Positions 41,513-50,833 are shown, counted from the stretch's first letter. The stretch is 64,000 nucleotides of DNA from Thermomonospora catenispora (GCF_006363815.1 NZ_RRYT01000003.1:62001-126000); one strand, 5' to 3'. The notes: generated from the letters alone by a model not told the origin. Made by a program: numbers and translations.

Positions 41513-42013
41513 TCAACGGGAGCGCGGGACGGCGTCGCCGCCCGCGCGGCGGGACGCGATGTACAGCGCCCATGCCACCGGCGGCAGGATGAGGTCGAGC
41601 CACAGCGGCGGGCCGATGTTGCCGGGCTTGGTGTTGTCCTCGGCGATCCAGTAGTAGAAATGGCCCACGGCGTCGCCGAGGTACTGGATGGACAGGACGG
41701 TGATCACCGCCAGCCAGAAGCCGCCGCGGAACCACAGGCACATGATGGCGGTGACGGCGATCGACAGGTCGCCCATCGCGTTCTCGAACTGGAAGCCGCC
41801 GTTCCCGCGGGTGTAGCCGATCTCCTCCGCGGTGGCGGGGCCGTCGAAGAGGTGGGCGCCGGCCCCCAGGAGCCCTTCGATCCCCACGGCCACCACCAGC
41901 CACCACACCAGGTAGATGTCGGCGGTGGGGCCTGCTCCGGGCTCGGCCTTGCGCCTGCGCCACTGAACGGTCGCTCCGATGAGCGCGATGATCGGCAGTA
42001 AGAGGATCTCCAC
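41513..42013 (-). CDS. DUF6790-like membrane protein
   Basis: 166 residues with four likely membrane helices (first at residues 1-15, then WWLVVAVGIEGLLGAGAHLF, about 75-105, and 130-150). Motifs GNGGFQFENAMGDLSIAV and YLGDAVGHFYYW match the DUF6790 family as I know it; function unknown. GTG 42013 is preceded by GGAGGTGGG. The upstream region carries a TCGGTGA direct repeat. Confidence 0.75.
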   Translation of the reverse strand: MEILLLPIIALIGATVQWRRRKAEPGAGPTADIYLVWWLVVAVGIEGLLGAGAHLFDGPATAEEIGYTRGNGGFQFENAMGDLSIAVTAIMCLWFRGGFWLAVITVLSIQYLGDAVGHFYYWIAEDNTKPGNIGPPLWLDLILPPVAWALYIASRRAGGDAVPRSR

Positions 42014-42346
42014 ACCCCACCTCCAGACACTCGGTGACAGAGAGTTTACTTTCGGTGATCGGAAGGGGGGCGGGGAGGGGTCCGTCCGCGCCGGGACGAC
42101 GGACGGGGCCGCGTGCTCGTCGGAGAGCCCTCACAGGCCTTCGTGTCCGCGGGACGCCGGGCGGACACGAGGGGACGGCGCCGCGCGTTCACGGGACGAC
42201 GGGCCGAGGGGGCCGACCTCGCGTCGATCGAGGACCGGCCGTCCCGGGAGCGGGACGTCCGCCCCGCGGCCGCCCGGCGGGGCGGACGATCGAGACGCGG
42301 CGCCCGCCCGCCCCGGCGAGGACGTCCGCGAGGTCGGTCGCGGGCG
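42014..42346. other. Intergenic region between two minus-strand genes
   Basis: 333 bases. Near the left edge lies CTCGGTGACAGAGAG then TTTACTTTCGGTGATCGG, a direct repeat of TCGGTGA around an AT-rich core, probably the promoter/operator of the DUF6790-like gene. The rest is GC-rich without a gene. Confidence 0.45.
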
Positions 42347-42778
42347 TCAGGAGGACCCGGCGGATTCGCAGCGGGCCTTCAGGCCCTGGGCCTCCATCTC
42401 CAGGTAGCGGCGGGTGAGCCGGCCGGTGAAGAGGGAGACGAGACGCACCAGCGGGCCGGTCTGCTCGAGGGTCAGCTTCACCCCGGTCCGTCCGTCCTCG
42501 GTGGAGGTGAGCTCGTGGCCGGCGACGGTGGTGACGCCCGGGCTCGTGGACTCCCAGGTGAACGAGGCGTTCGGGGTCAGCTCGGTCACCCGCCACACGG
42601 CGGTGGGGAGCCGGGGCTGGGAGACCTTCGCGGTGCTGCCGGGACGCAGCGGGCCGGCGTCCTGCCGTTGCACGCGGGTCATGGACTCCGACCATTCCGG
42701 CCAGCGTTCCACGTCGATGAGGACTTCCCAGACCCGCTCCACAGGGGCGTCGATGACGGTGCTCGCCTCGTAGCGCAT
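42347..42778 (-). CDS. SRPBCC (polyketide cyclase/START-like) family protein
   Basis: 143 residues. The N-terminus MRYEASTVIDAPVERVWEVL and WPEWSESM are classic for the SRPBCC ligand-binding fold. The helix near the end (GPLVRLVSLFTGRLTRRYLEMEAQGLK) closes the pocket. It binds or modifies a hydrophobic ligand; none can be named. ATG 42778. Confidence 0.85.
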   Translation of the reverse strand: MRYEASTVIDAPVERVWEVLIDVERWPEWSESMTRVQRQDAGPLRPGSTAKVSQPRLPTAVWRVTELTPNASFTWESTSPGVTTVAGHELTSTEDGRTGVKLTLEQTGPLVRLVSLFTGRLTRRYLEMEAQGLKARCESAGSS

Positions 42779-43163
42779 CAAGACTCCCGGGCGTATCACG
42801 ATGATCTGGGACGTTCCTATCAAAAAAGGTTCCGCCGGGACACCTATGGCGCCTTTTCGTTGCGTGTTCCAGTGCGCGCTTTCACCGGTCCGGTCCCGGG
42901 GCCCGCGTCCGAGGAATGCAGCCGGCTTCGACCCTTCGGGGACGGCGAGAAGCCGAAGACCTCGGCCGACGCCTCGGGGACCCGGCCCGGAGGGCTTTTT
43001 CAAGGCCGCTCCGTCGCACCGGCGGAGCCGCCTCATCGCCGCACCGGCGGCGCGAACGCTCCACGGTCCGCCGTCTCGTTCCCGCGCCGTCGACGCGTCC
43101 GACGGCGGGCCGTGATCCGCTCGGTCCTCCGGCCGGCCGTGCGCGGGCGCCTGGACTCCCGGC
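42779..43163. other. Intergenic region between divergent genes
   Basis: 385 bases. AT-rich bases at 42810-42830 include TTGATA on the minus strand (42818-42823), a candidate -35 for the SRPBCC gene with GTGATA 18 bases on. No gene-like frame. Confidence 0.4.
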
Positions 43164-43430
43164 ATGACGTTGACCGAGGCCGCCCGGATGATCCTCACCG
43201 AGTCGACCGCCCACCCGGAGCCGATGCGCACCGCGCGGCACGCCTGCGACGAGTGCGTCGCCGGGCGCACGCCCGCCCACCGGGTGCTCAGCGGGATGCT
43301 GCGGGAGGCCGCGCGCAAGGGCGTGTACCCGGCGCTGCGAGAGCGGTACGGGGAGCGCGCGTTCGAGGACATGGTCATGGCGATCGCGCGGGAGGTGGAC
43401 CGGCGGGCCCCGGTGCCCGCTCGCAGGTGA
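43164..43430 (+). CDS. Hypothetical protein, 88 residues
   Basis: Not recognised. The frame has almost exclusively G or C at third positions, supporting coding. The protein is helical with one Cys pair (ACDECVAGRTPAHRV) and ends GERAFEDMVMAIAREVDRR. No membrane segment. ATG 43164 lacks a good ribosome site. Possibly a small metal- or nucleic-acid-binding protein, but this is a guess from the Cys pair only. Confidence 0.5.
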   Translation: MTLTEAARMILTESTAHPEPMRTARHACDECVAGRTPAHRVLSGMLREAARKGVYPALRERYGERAFEDMVMAIAREVDRRAPVPARR

Positions 43431-43546
43431 TCTGGGCCACATGGGTGTGATTCGATCCCACGAAGGGACCGATCGAGGACATTGTTTCGGAACGCGCACG
43501 GGGGCGTCGTGATCGAATCCACCCTGAGAGACGTTCCGAGGACGGG

Positions 43547-43714
43547 ATGCACAGACGGATGGTCCGCTGGGCGATCGTGGCGGCCGTGCTGATCGCGGCC
43601 GGTGCGCTGCCGGGCGACGGCCCGCCGCGCATCCGGCTGGACGATGTGACGGAGGCGCTGTCGTTCTTCCGCGACGTGCGGCCCGCCGTCGTTCACGGGG
43701 ACCCCGGCTCCTGA
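43547..43714 (+). CDS. Small exported or membrane peptide, 55 residues
   Basis: ATG 43547 is preceded by GAGGA, and TGA is at 43712. The N-terminus is a good signal or anchor: MHRRMVRWAIVAAVLIAAGA, with positive residues then a hydrophobic stretch. The remainder is GDGPPRIRLDDVTEALSFF, then RDVRPAVVHGDPGS. Not recognised. The codon pattern is GC-rich at third positions. It may be a secreted peptide or a small membrane protein. Confidence 0.45.
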   Translation: MHRRMVRWAIVAAVLIAAGALPGDGPPRIRLDDVTEALSFFRDVRPAVVHGDPGS

Positions 43715-43934
43715 GCGGGGGTGCCGTTCCCGCTGCCCGTCCGCCACGATGGAGGAGGACGCCTCCGGCGCCGACGACCCGCCGACACCGGCGACGGCGG
43801 CCCGCTCGGCGCCCTCGGAGCCGGCGTCCGATCCGTGCGGCGCACCTGGAGGTGGGAGGGATCGCTCGTCTGCTCCATCGACGACCGGCGCGAGAGTGGG
43901 CGGCCGACGATGCGGGCGGCCGTGCCGGGCGGCC

Positions 43935-44330
43935 GTGAACGGGTTGTTCGTCTACGGGACGCTGCGGTTCCCGGCGGTGCTCGAGGCGCTGCTGGAACGG
44001 GTGCCGCCGATGGAACCGGCCAGGGCTCCGGGATGGCGGGCGCGGGCGCTGCCCGGGGCGGTCTACCCCGGGCTGATCCCCGACCCGGGCGCGACGACGG
44101 ACGGGAGGCTGATCCTCGGCCTGACCCCGGCGGAGATCTCGCTGCTCGACGAGTACGAAGGCGATCTGTACGAGCCGCGGGTGATCGCGCTGGACGGGGG
44201 ACGGACCGGCCGCGCCTATCTGTGGAAGGGGCCCGTCGAGGAACGCGACTGGGACCCCGAACTGTTCGTCCGACGGCATCTGACGGCGTATGTCCAACGA
44301 TGCCGGGCATGGCGGGAAAGTCGCGGCTGA
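43935..44330 (+). CDS. Gamma-glutamylcyclotransferase-like (GGCT/AIG2 fold) protein
   Basis: 131 residues. The start [20 protein letters not shown] is the signature of the GGCT fold. [20 protein letters not shown] and [12 protein letters not shown], with the catalytic-type Glu, follow. Enzymes of this fold cyclise gamma-glutamyl amines; the substrate is unknown here. GTG 43935 puts the first strand at the right place. Confidence 0.8.
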   Translation: MNGLFVYGTLRFPAVLEALLERVPPMEPARAPGWRARALPGAVYPGLIPDPGATTDGRLILGLTPAEISLLDEYEGDLYEPRVIALDGGRTGRAYLWKGPVEERDWDPELFVRRHLTAYVQRCRAWRESRG

Positions 44331-44442
44331 GGCGGCGGTCACGGAACCGTTGACGTGGTCGCTTTATCAAAGTGGAAAGGCAGGGTATCGGTCGTTCACA
44401 TGGTGTTCATTTGACCTGGGCGTGGCTTCACGTGGGTCGGGG

Positions 44443-46560
44443 ATGATGATGAGCATGGGCGTCAATCCAGGACAAACGCTCTCTTGGGGAGAAGGGCTGC
44501 CGGAAGGCCGCTACCTCGATCGGGAGGAGAGCTGGCTCCGGTTCAACCAACGCGTCCTGGAACTGGCCGAGGATCCGACGCTGCCGCTGCTGGAACGGGT
44601 GCGCTTCCTGGCGATCTTCGCCACCAACCTGGACGAGTTCTTCATGGTGCGGGTGGCCGGGCTGGCCCGCCGGATGGCCACCGGGCTGGCGGTCAAGTCG
44701 GCCAGCGGCCGGCGCCCCCGCGAGGTGCTGGAGCGCACCGCCGAGGTGGCCGGCGAGCTGATGCAGCGGCACGCCGCCGTCTTCCACGAGCAGATCCTGC
44801 CCGCTCTGGCCGCCGAGGGCATCCAGATCCTGCGCTGGGAGGAGCTGTCGCGGACCGAGCAGGAACGGCTGCACCGGCTGTTCCGCGAGGAGATCTACCC
44901 GGTGCTCACCCCGCTGGCGGTGGACTCGGCGCACCCCTTCCCCTACATCAGCGGCCGGTCCCTGAACCTGGCGGTGATCGTCCGCGATCCCGACACCGAG
45001 GCCAGCATGTTCGCCCGGGTCAAGGTCCCGCCGCTGCTGCCGCGCTTCATCGAGGCGTCCCCGGACCGGTTCACCCCGCTGGAGGACGTGATCGCCGCCC
45101 ATCTGGGGCAGCTGTTCGTCGGCATGGAGGTGGTCGAGCACCACGTCTTCCGGGTCACCCGCAACCAGGACCTGGAGATCGACGAGGACATCAGCGAGGG
45201 TCTGCTGCAGGCGCTGGAACGGGAGCTGCTGCGCCGCCGGTTCGGCCCGGTGGTGCGGCTGGAGGTGGAGGAGACCATCTCCCCCGAGGTGCTGGAGATG
45301 CTCACCGAGGAGCTGGGCGTCGACGAACGGCAGATCTACAAGATCCGCGGGCCGCTGCACCTGGGCGGGCTGCACGCCATCGCCGACCTGGACCGGCCGG
45401 AGCTGAAGTACCCGCCGTTCGTGCCGTCCAAGGAGGCGGTGCCGATCGACGCGGACATCTTCGCCGCCATCCGGGAACGGGAGGTGCTGATCCACCACCC
45501 CTACGACTCGTTCACCACCACCGTGCAGCGGCTGATCGAGGACGCCGCCGCCGACCCGCATGTGCTGGCCATCAAGCAGACCCTCTACCGCACCAGTGGC
45601 GACTCGCCCATCGTGGACGCGCTCATCGACGCGGCCGAGGCGGGCAAGCAGGTCGTCGTGGTGGTGGAGCTGAAGGCCCGGTTCGACGAGCGCGCCAACA
45701 TCGAGTGGGCGCGCAAGCTGGAACAGGCCGGCTGCCATGTGGTGTACGGGTTCGTCGGTCTCAAGACGCACTGCAAGCTGTCGCTGGTGGTGCGGCAGGA
45801 CCCGGACGGGACCCTGCGCCGCTACTGCCACATCGGCACCGGCAACTACAACCCCAAGACCGCCCGCCAGTACGAGGACCTGGGCCTGCTGACCGCCGAT
45901 CCGGAGGTGGGCGAGGACGTCAGCACCCTGTTCAACCACCTGACCGGCTACTCCCGGCAGACCTCCTACAACCGGCTGCTGGTGGCTCCGCGCAGCCTGC
46001 GGTCCGGGCTGGTGATGCGGATCGAACGGGAGATCGACCACCACCGGGCGGGCCGGCCCGCGCACATCCGGATCAAGTGCAACGGACTGGTCGACGAGGT
46101 GATCATCGACGCGCTGTACCAGGCGTCGCGGGCCGGGGTGCCGGTGGACATCTGGGTGCGCGGGATCTGCGCGCTGCGGCCGGGGGTGCCGGGGCTGAGC
46201 GACAACATCCGGGTGCGCAGCGTGCTGGGCCGGTTCCTGGAGCACTCCCGGGTGTTCGCGTTCGAGGACGGCGGCGAGCCGGAGGTGTGGATCGGCAGCG
46301 CCGACCTGATGCACCGCAATCTGGACCGGCGGGTGGAGGCGCTGGTGCGGGTCACCGACAAGGCGCACCGCGCCGAGCTGGTCCGGCTGCTGGACCTGGC
46401 CATGGACGAGGGCACCGCCAGCTGGTGGCTGGGGCCGGACGGCGAGTGGACCCGGCACCAGTACGCCGGGACCGGCGAGCCGGGCTCCCGGGGCGAGCCG
46501 CTGCGGGACATCCAGCGGCATCTGATGAAGACCAGGCGGTGGAGGACGGTGGATGGGTGA
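44443..46560 (+). CDS. ppk: Polyphosphate kinase 1
   Basis: 705 residues, the usual PPK1 size. It builds polyphosphate from ATP reversibly. N domain: [19 protein letters not shown] and [17 protein letters not shown]. The core has two PLD-like domains; [20 protein letters not shown] (about residue 460) holds the His that is autophosphorylated. The C-terminal [19 protein letters not shown] is also conserved. Start chosen at ATG 44443; ATG 44455 is equally possible. It overlaps the NUDIX gene by 8 bases, so they form an operon. Confidence 0.95.
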   Translation: MMMSMGVNPGQTLSWGEGLPEGRYLDREESWLRFNQRVLELAEDPTLPLLERVRFLAIFATNLDEFFMVRVAGLARRMATGLAVKSASGRRPREVLERTAEVAGELMQRHAAVFHEQILPALAAEGIQILRWEELSRTEQERLHRLFREEIYPVLTPLAVDSAHPFPYISGRSLNLAVIVRDPDTEASMFARVKVPPLLPRFIEASPDRFTPLEDVIAAHLGQLFVGMEVVEHHVFRVTRNQDLEIDEDISEGLLQALERELLRRRFGPVVRLEVEETISPEVLEMLTEELGVDERQIYKIRGPLHLGGLHAIADLDRPELKYPPFVPSKEAVPIDADIFAAIREREVLIHHPYDSFTTTVQRLIEDAAADPHVLAIKQTLYRTSGDSPIVDALIDAAEAGKQVVVVVELKARFDERANIEWARKLEQAGCHVVYGFVGLKTHCKLSLVVRQDPDGTLRRYCHIGTGNYNPKTARQYEDLGLLTADPEVGEDVSTLFNHLTGYSRQTSYNRLLVAPRSLRSGLVMRIEREIDHHRAGRPAHIRIKCNGLVDEVIIDALYQASRAGVPVDIWVRGICALRPGVPGLSDNIRVRSVLGRFLEHSRVFAFEDGGEPEVWIGSADLMHRNLDRRVEALVRVTDKAHRAELVRLLDLAMDEGTASWWLGPDGEWTRHQYAGTGEPGSRGEPLRDIQRHLMKTRRWRTVDG

Positions 46561-47482
46561 TTCATCCGGCGGGTCGGTGATCCGGGCGGCGGGCGCGGTG
46601 GTGTGGCGCGAGGGCCCGGCCGGCCCCGAGGTCGCGCTGGTGCACCGGCCCGCGTACGACGACTGGTCCTTCCCCAAGGGCAAGCTCGACCGCGGCGAGC
46701 ACGTGCTGCAGGCGGTGCTGCGCGAGGTCGAGGAGGAGACCGGGATGGCGGTGCGGCTGGGCCGCCGGCTGCCCGCCACCGCCTACCTCAAGGACGGGCG
46801 GCCCAAACGGGTCGACTACTGGAGCGCCGTCGCCGTGGGCGGCACCGCGTTCCGGCCCGGCAGCGAGGTCGATCGGCTGCAGTGGCGGACGGTCGAGGCC
46901 GCCGCGCGGCTGTTGACCTATGAGCGGGACGTGGATCTGCTGCACGAGTTCGCCGCCGGGCCGCTGCGGACCCGGCCGGTGGTGGTGCTGCGGCACGCCG
47001 CGGCGGGGGACAAGAGCCGGTGGCGCGATCTGGACGCGCTGCGTCCGCTGGACGAGCGGGGACGCCGCGACGCGCAGCTGCTGGCCCGGCTGCTGGGGGC
47101 GTTCGGCCCCGCCCGGCTGCACAGTTCGCTGACCGCCCGCTGCCTGGAGACGCTGCTGCCGTTCGCGCTGCGGACGGGGGTCGGGCCGGTCGCCGAGCCG
47201 GCGTTCACGGTCGGCCGGAGCGATCCCGAGCGGGCCTGCGCCCGGATGGTGGAGCTGGTCGAGGCGACCGACGGGCCGCTGGTGGTGTGCACGCACGGCG
47301 AGTTCGTCCCCGACCTGGTGGTCGAGCTGTGCCGCCGGTACGGGGAGAAGGTCCCCGAGGACCCGTCGTTGCGCAAGGGAGGGTTCTGGGTGGCGCATCT
47401 GGGCGACGATCGGCTCACCGGCCGGACCTCGCTCGCCGCCCTGGAGCGCCACTTCGCCGACCCGCGCCGATCGGCGGCGTGA
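46553..47482 (+). CDS. NUDIX hydrolase fused to histidine phosphatase (MutT1-like)
   Basis: 309 residues. The N-terminal NUDIX domain has the full box in [22 protein letters not shown] (about residues 43-64). The C-terminal half is a histidine-phosphatase domain beginning [15 protein letters not shown] near residue 143; [12 protein letters not shown] is the second His motif. This two-domain form matches mycobacterial MutT1, which hydrolyses 8-oxo-(d)GTP and diadenosine polyphosphates. It follows ppk with an 8-base overlap and converges with the CYTH-CHAD gene. Confidence 0.93.
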   Translation: MGDSSGGSVIRAAGAVVWREGPAGPEVALVHRPAYDDWSFPKGKLDRGEHVLQAVLREVEEETGMAVRLGRRLPATAYLKDGRPKRVDYWSAVAVGGTAFRPGSEVDRLQWRTVEAAARLLTYERDVDLLHEFAAGPLRTRPVVVLRHAAAGDKSRWRDLDALRPLDERGRRDAQLLARLLGAFGPARLHSSLTARCLETLLPFALRTGVGPVAEPAFTVGRSDPERACARMVELVEATDGPLVVCTHGEFVPDLVVELCRRYGEKVPEDPSLRKGGFWVAHLGDDRLTGRTSLAALERHFADPRRSAA

Positions 47483-47489
47483 GGAGGCC

Positions 47490-49028
47490 TCAGGAGGAGA
47501 TCCGCCGCCAGGTCTCCTCCAGATGGGACAGGGACTCCAGGGCCTCGCAGCGTTCGACGCCGTAGAGGACGCCGAGCACGAACGCCTCCCGGGGAGGGAC
47601 GCCGCGTTCGGCGGCGGCGCCTTTGAGCCACTCCATGGCGATCACGCCGTCCTGGTGGCCGCCGAGGACCTCCTGCAGGCGTTTGGCGTCGGCGGCGGTG
47701 CGCCGGGCCGCCTCGGCGCGGGCGGGATCGAGGTCGGCGAGCGCGGCGGCGGCCAGCTCGGCGGCGTACCGGACGCGTTTGGCGGCCTTGCGGAGGTCGT
47801 GCCGGGCCTCTTCGGGATCGTCGGCGACGGCGATCGCGGCGTGCTTCTTGGCCATCCGCCGCCACTGGCGCCCGACCAGCCGGGGCAGCTCCTTGACGGC
47901 GGCGCGGTCGGCGCGCTCGCCCAGCGGTGGATCGGTGAGCAGGGCGTCGAGGGCGTCCAGCAGCGCGAAGTACCGGTCGGTCTTGAGGTGGGCGTTCAGC
48001 CGGCGGTAGGCGGACTTCTCCCGTTTGGCCAGCTCTTCCAGCCAGGACTGGGGCTCGGCGACGTCGAATCCCAGCGGCCGGGCGAGCCGGTCGGTGAACC
48101 GCATCCGCAGCACCTCCAGGTCGCGGACCTCGCCCAGCACCGCGGCCAGCCACCGCAGCTCCGGCTCCAGCGCCGCGATGCGCTCGGCGTCCAGCACGGG
48201 GGCGAAGCTCTTCAGGGCGCTGCGGATCCGGCGGGTCGCCACCCGCATCCGGTGCACCGCGTCGAACTCGGCCAGCCGCGCCTTGGGGTCGAACTCCAGC
48301 ACCGCCTCCACCTGCCGGGCCAGATAGCCGAGCACGGCCGCGCCCGCCGTGTGCGGGGGCGCCGCCGCGGGCCGGGGCCGGCCGCCGTTGAACGGCACCG
48401 TCATCACCGGCGCCAGCACCCGGCTCAGCTTGGCCGAGCCGTCGGCCTTGCGGGCGCCGGCCTTCTTCAGCAGCTTGCCGGCGGCCTTGAGCAGGCCGGG
48501 CTCTCCGGCGGGGCCCAGCTCGACCTCGATCTCCCGCCACCCGGTCGCCGGCGGCTCGGCGCCCTCGGCCGCCGCCGGGTCGACCAGGCGGCCGACCACC
48601 ACGTCGTCGGTGACCTCGGCGAGCACCCGGCCGTCGGCGTCCAGCAGATCCACGACGGTCCGTTCGGTCTCCAGCGTCGCCACCGGGCGCAGCGGCGCCC
48701 CGCGGGTCTGCGCGGCGACCAGCGAGGCCAGCCGCGCCGGGACGATCGTGGGGCGACCGAGCGAGGCGCGCAGCTCCCGCTTGCTGTCGGGGCCCACCGG
48801 GATCTTCAGATGCCAGCCGGCGTCCTCGCCGCCGCGTCGTCGCCGCAGGGTGATGCCGCGGGCGGCCAGCCGGTGGTCGTCGGTGTCGAAGTAGGTCGCC
48901 ATGAGCACATGCGTGCGGGGTTCGCTCACCGACGCGACCCCGGGAAGACCGGACAGGTCCGGCATTGTGAAGTCGTCGTCGGCGTCGTATTTGCGTTCTA
49001 CCTCAAGCTGGCTTTTCGGGTCGGCCAC
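47490..49028 (-). CDS. CYTH-CHAD domain protein
   Basis: 512 residues. The N-terminal CYTH (triphosphate tunnel) domain starts with LEVERKYDADDDF, carrying E-x-E-x-K; Arg/Lys-rich strands follow. The CHAD domain (about 225-500) shows its conserved basic helices VHRMRVATRRIRSALKSF and ARHDLRKAAKRVRYAAELA. CYTH domains hydrolyse inorganic triphosphate or bind polyphosphate, and CHAD binds polyphosphate. Lying beside ppk, it most likely works in polyphosphate turnover or localisation (inference). ATG 49028. Confidence 0.92.
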   Translation of the reverse strand: MADPKSQLEVERKYDADDDFTMPDLSGLPGVASVSEPRTHVLMATYFDTDDHRLAARGITLRRRRGGEDAGWHLKIPVGPDSKRELRASLGRPTIVPARLASLVAAQTRGAPLRPVATLETERTVVDLLDADGRVLAEVTDDVVVGRLVDPAAAEGAEPPATGWREIEVELGPAGEPGLLKAAGKLLKKAGARKADGSAKLSRVLAPVMTVPFNGGRPRPAAAPPHTAGAAVLGYLARQVEAVLEFDPKARLAEFDAVHRMRVATRRIRSALKSFAPVLDAERIAALEPELRWLAAVLGEVRDLEVLRMRFTDRLARPLGFDVAEPQSWLEELAKREKSAYRRLNAHLKTDRYFALLDALDALLTDPPLGERADRAAVKELPRLVGRQWRRMAKKHAAIAVADDPEEARHDLRKAAKRVRYAAELAAAALADLDPARAEAARRTAADAKRLQEVLGGHQDGVIAMEWLKGAAAERGVPPREAFVLGVLYGVERCEALESLSHLEETWRRISS

Positions 49029-49587
49029 GCATGCTCTCCTCGATGTCGACGTCCCTGGCGGGCGGGTGAATCGGAGATGACGCCCCCGTGACCAGCATTA
49101 CACGTCCCGGTAAACGGCGTTGAGGCCCGGGACGGTGAAAAGGCCGGTTCAGGGTGAGCGGGGATGACAAGGCGGCGGTGAGGCGGCGGCCCGCCGGCGC
49201 GGCTTCGGGGAGGCGTGTGAGGGACCTGATCGGTGCGGCGTTCAGGGCGATGCCCGGGTCGTCCTCCCGCCCGTTCGCCCGTCCTTGTCCCGCCCGTCGC
49301 GCCGCGGACGGCGCGCCGTCCGGCGCATCCGGTACGGCGGGATCCTGTGACCGAGATCGCTCCCCGGCCCGCCCTGCACGGCCTGCGCGGCCTGCGCGGC
49401 TTGCGCGGCCTGCACCGGGTGCGCGCCCCGGGCCGGCCGTGCGGCCTCGCAGGCGTCGGCGGGCGGATCGGTCCGCATCGCCCCCGGGCGGGGCGCCGCG
49501 GGGCGGGCGGGCGACCCCGCGGACCCTGGGGCGTTCGGCGCCGACCGGTGTCGATCAGGCGTCGATCGGGAATCGATCAGGTGTCGA
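49029..49587. other. Intergenic region with a decayed duplicate and short repeats
   Basis: 560 bases with no intact gene. It contains a degenerate inverted copy of part of the PP2C gene (about 49250-49480) and an 11-bp tandem repeat (49550-49604). The promoter of the CYTH-CHAD gene should lie near 49050-49120. Confidence 0.6.
49250..49480 (-). repeat. Decayed inverted copy of the PP2C linker-coding segment
   Basis: Read on the minus strand, this stretch lines up with 54251-54525 of the PP2C gene. Both contain GATCCGCCCGCCG, GCCGCACGGCCGG, a run of GCGCAG-type repeats, GGTCACAGGA(T/C)CCCGCC, GCCGGACGGCG and GGAGGACGACC, in that order. Conceptual translation gives DPPADACEAARP and QAAQAAQAAQ against DPPAGAREAARP and QPAQPAQAAQ. 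The copy has indels and no domain-coding sequence. Confidence 0.75.
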
Positions 49588-49604
49588 TCAGGAGTCGGTC
49601 GGGT
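49550..49604. repeat. 11-bp tandem repeats at the 3' end of the GNAT gene
   Basis: Five diverged units of GTCGATCAGG(N). The GNAT stop codon lies inside the fourth unit, so the repeats may have reshaped the C-terminus. Confidence 0.6.
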
Positions 49605-50082
49605 CCGGGTACTCGATCAGGTGGTACTTCATCCCCATGTGGCTGGGGCGGAAGCCCATCTTCTGGTAGAACCGGATGGCGTTCGGACGCTGGCGGTCGG
49701 TGGTGAGCTGGACCACGCGGCAGCCGCGGGCACGGGCCTGTTCGATGACCCATTGGATGAGGGCCTGACCGACGCCGCGGCCGCGGTATTCGGAGGCGAC
49801 GCGGACGCCTTCGATCTGGGCTCGCTCGCCGCCGGTGTAGGTCAGGCCGGGGATGTAGGTGAGCTGGAGGGTTCCGGCGATCTCGCCGTCGATCTCGGCG
49901 ACGATGATGGAGTTGTTGGGGTCGGCGTCGATCGCCTCGAAGGCCCTCCAGTAGGCCTCCGGCAGCTCGTCGCCGGGGGACTCGCGGGTACTGCCGAGCG
50001 GATCGTCGGCCAGCAAGCGGACGATCGCGGGCACATCCTCCCGGACAGCCTCGCGGAAGGTCACCTTTTGATCACGAGTCAC
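49588..50082 (-). CDS. GNAT family N-acetyltransferase
   Basis: 164 residues. Full GNAT fold: FREAVREDVPAIVRLLADD start, NSIIVAEIDGEIAGTLQLTY, acetyl-CoA loop VASEYRGRGVGQALIQWVIE near residue 96, and RPNAIRFYQKMGFRPSHMGM. Such stand-alone proteins acetylate small amines, antibiotics or protein N-termini; the substrate is unknown. ATG 50082. It is divergent from the Wbl operon and shares the region with twin palindromes. Confidence 0.9.
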   Translation of the reverse strand: MTRDQKVTFREAVREDVPAIVRLLADDPLGSTRESPGDELPEAYWRAFEAIDADPNNSIIVAEIDGEIAGTLQLTYIPGLTYTGGERAQIEGVRVASEYRGRGVGQALIQWVIEQARARGCRVVQLTTDRQRPNAIRFYQKMGFRPSHMGMKYHLIEYPDPTDS

Positions 50083-50128
50083 GAGGCTCAGGGTATCCGC
50101 ACGGTAGGACCGATAAGTTACCCTCGCT

Positions 50129-50155
50129 TGTAGTACTACGGCCTGTAGTACTACG
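50129..50155. promoter_or_regulatory. Twin palindromes between GNAT and the Wbl operon
   Basis: TGTAGTACTACG occurs twice, at 50129-50140 and 50144-50155, with GCC between (15-bp period). Each holds the perfect palindrome GTAGTACTAC. The ACTAC...GTAGT arrangement across the centre is similar to BlaI/CopY-type operators. It sits 44 bases before the first gene of the Wbl operon. Confidence 0.65.
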
Positions 50156-50198
50156 TTGGGTCCAGCATCCCACCCCGGATCCCCTGGAGGCCGCCGTC

Positions 50199-50543
50199 AT
50201 GGTCGCCCTCGCCGACCTGCACCGTGCCGTGCCCGCGCCGTTCTCCCGGCCCGGCGCGGCGGAGGACCGCCGTCTCCACACCGACCCGGCGTCCGTCGAC
50301 CCTCGCGGCGGCGAGCAGCCGGGCGGCGGGCCCGTCGGCGCGCTGCGCGAGCGCTGCGCCGCGGTGATCGACGCCGAGCTGGCCCGACTGGCCGGTCGCA
50401 GCTCCCTGGACCGTGGCGCACTGGAGACCGTCGCCGACGCGCTGCATCGGCTGGCCGACTCCCTGCTGCTGGATCGGGTGAGGGAGGCCCACCTCGAGCC
50501 GCCCGTGCTGGCGGCGCTGTTCGACCTGGAGAGAACATGCTGA
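50199..50543 (+). CDS. Hypothetical protein upstream of Wbl gene
   Basis: 114 residues. The first 45 residues are disordered. Residues about 48-105 are helical: GALRERCAAVIDAELARLAG, then RGALETVADALHRLADSLLL. This part vaguely resembles the dimerisation domain of glutamyl-tRNA reductase, but no catalytic domain is present, so I give no function. ATG 50199 has GGAGG 9 bases upstream. It overlaps the Wbl gene by 7 bases, so the two are co-translated. Confidence 0.65.
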   Translation: MVALADLHRAVPAPFSRPGAAEDRRLHTDPASVDPRGGEQPGGGPVGALRERCAAVIDAELARLAGRSSLDRGALETVADALHRLADSLLLDRVREAHLEPPVLAALFDLERTC

Positions 50544-50833
50544 ACCCGGACAAGCACTGGACCGACGACGCCATCTGCCGCGGTGCCGACCCCGAGCTGT
50601 TCTATCCGATCAACTACTCGGTGCCGGTGATGGTCGAGCAGGTCCGGGAGGCCAAGTTCATCTGCGCCCAGTGCCCGGTGCGGGCCGAGTGCCTGGACTG
50701 GGCGCTGCGCGCCGGCGAGCCCGACGGGATCTGGGGCGGCACCACCCCCGAGGAGCGCCGCTACCTCCGCCGGGAGCTCCGCGAGCGCCGTCGCGCCGCC
50801 TCTCGTTCCGGCCGCGCCGCCACCGCCGCCTGA
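50537..50833 (+). CDS. WhiB-family (Wbl) transcription factor
   Basis: 98 residues. Four cluster Cys are present: AICRGADPELF, then FICAQCPVRAEC (C-x-x-C-x5-C), binding a 4Fe-4S cluster. GIWGGTTPEERR is the beta-turn that contacts SigA, followed by an Arg-rich tail for DNA. Wbl proteins are actinobacteria-specific regulators of development and redox stress. Which Wbl class this is cannot be settled by eye. The gene starts inside the previous frame. Autoregulation through the twin palindromes is possible. Confidence 0.93.
   Translation: MLNPDKHWTDDAICRGADPELFYPINYSVPVMVEQVREAKFICAQCPVRAECLDWALRAGEPDGIWGGTTPEERRYLRRELRERRRAASRSGRAATAA

Noticed and set aside
49154-49706. Plus-strand frames between the CYTH-CHAD and GNAT genes
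   Set aside because: They run antisense through the decayed PP2C copy and into the GNAT gene; repeats keep them open.
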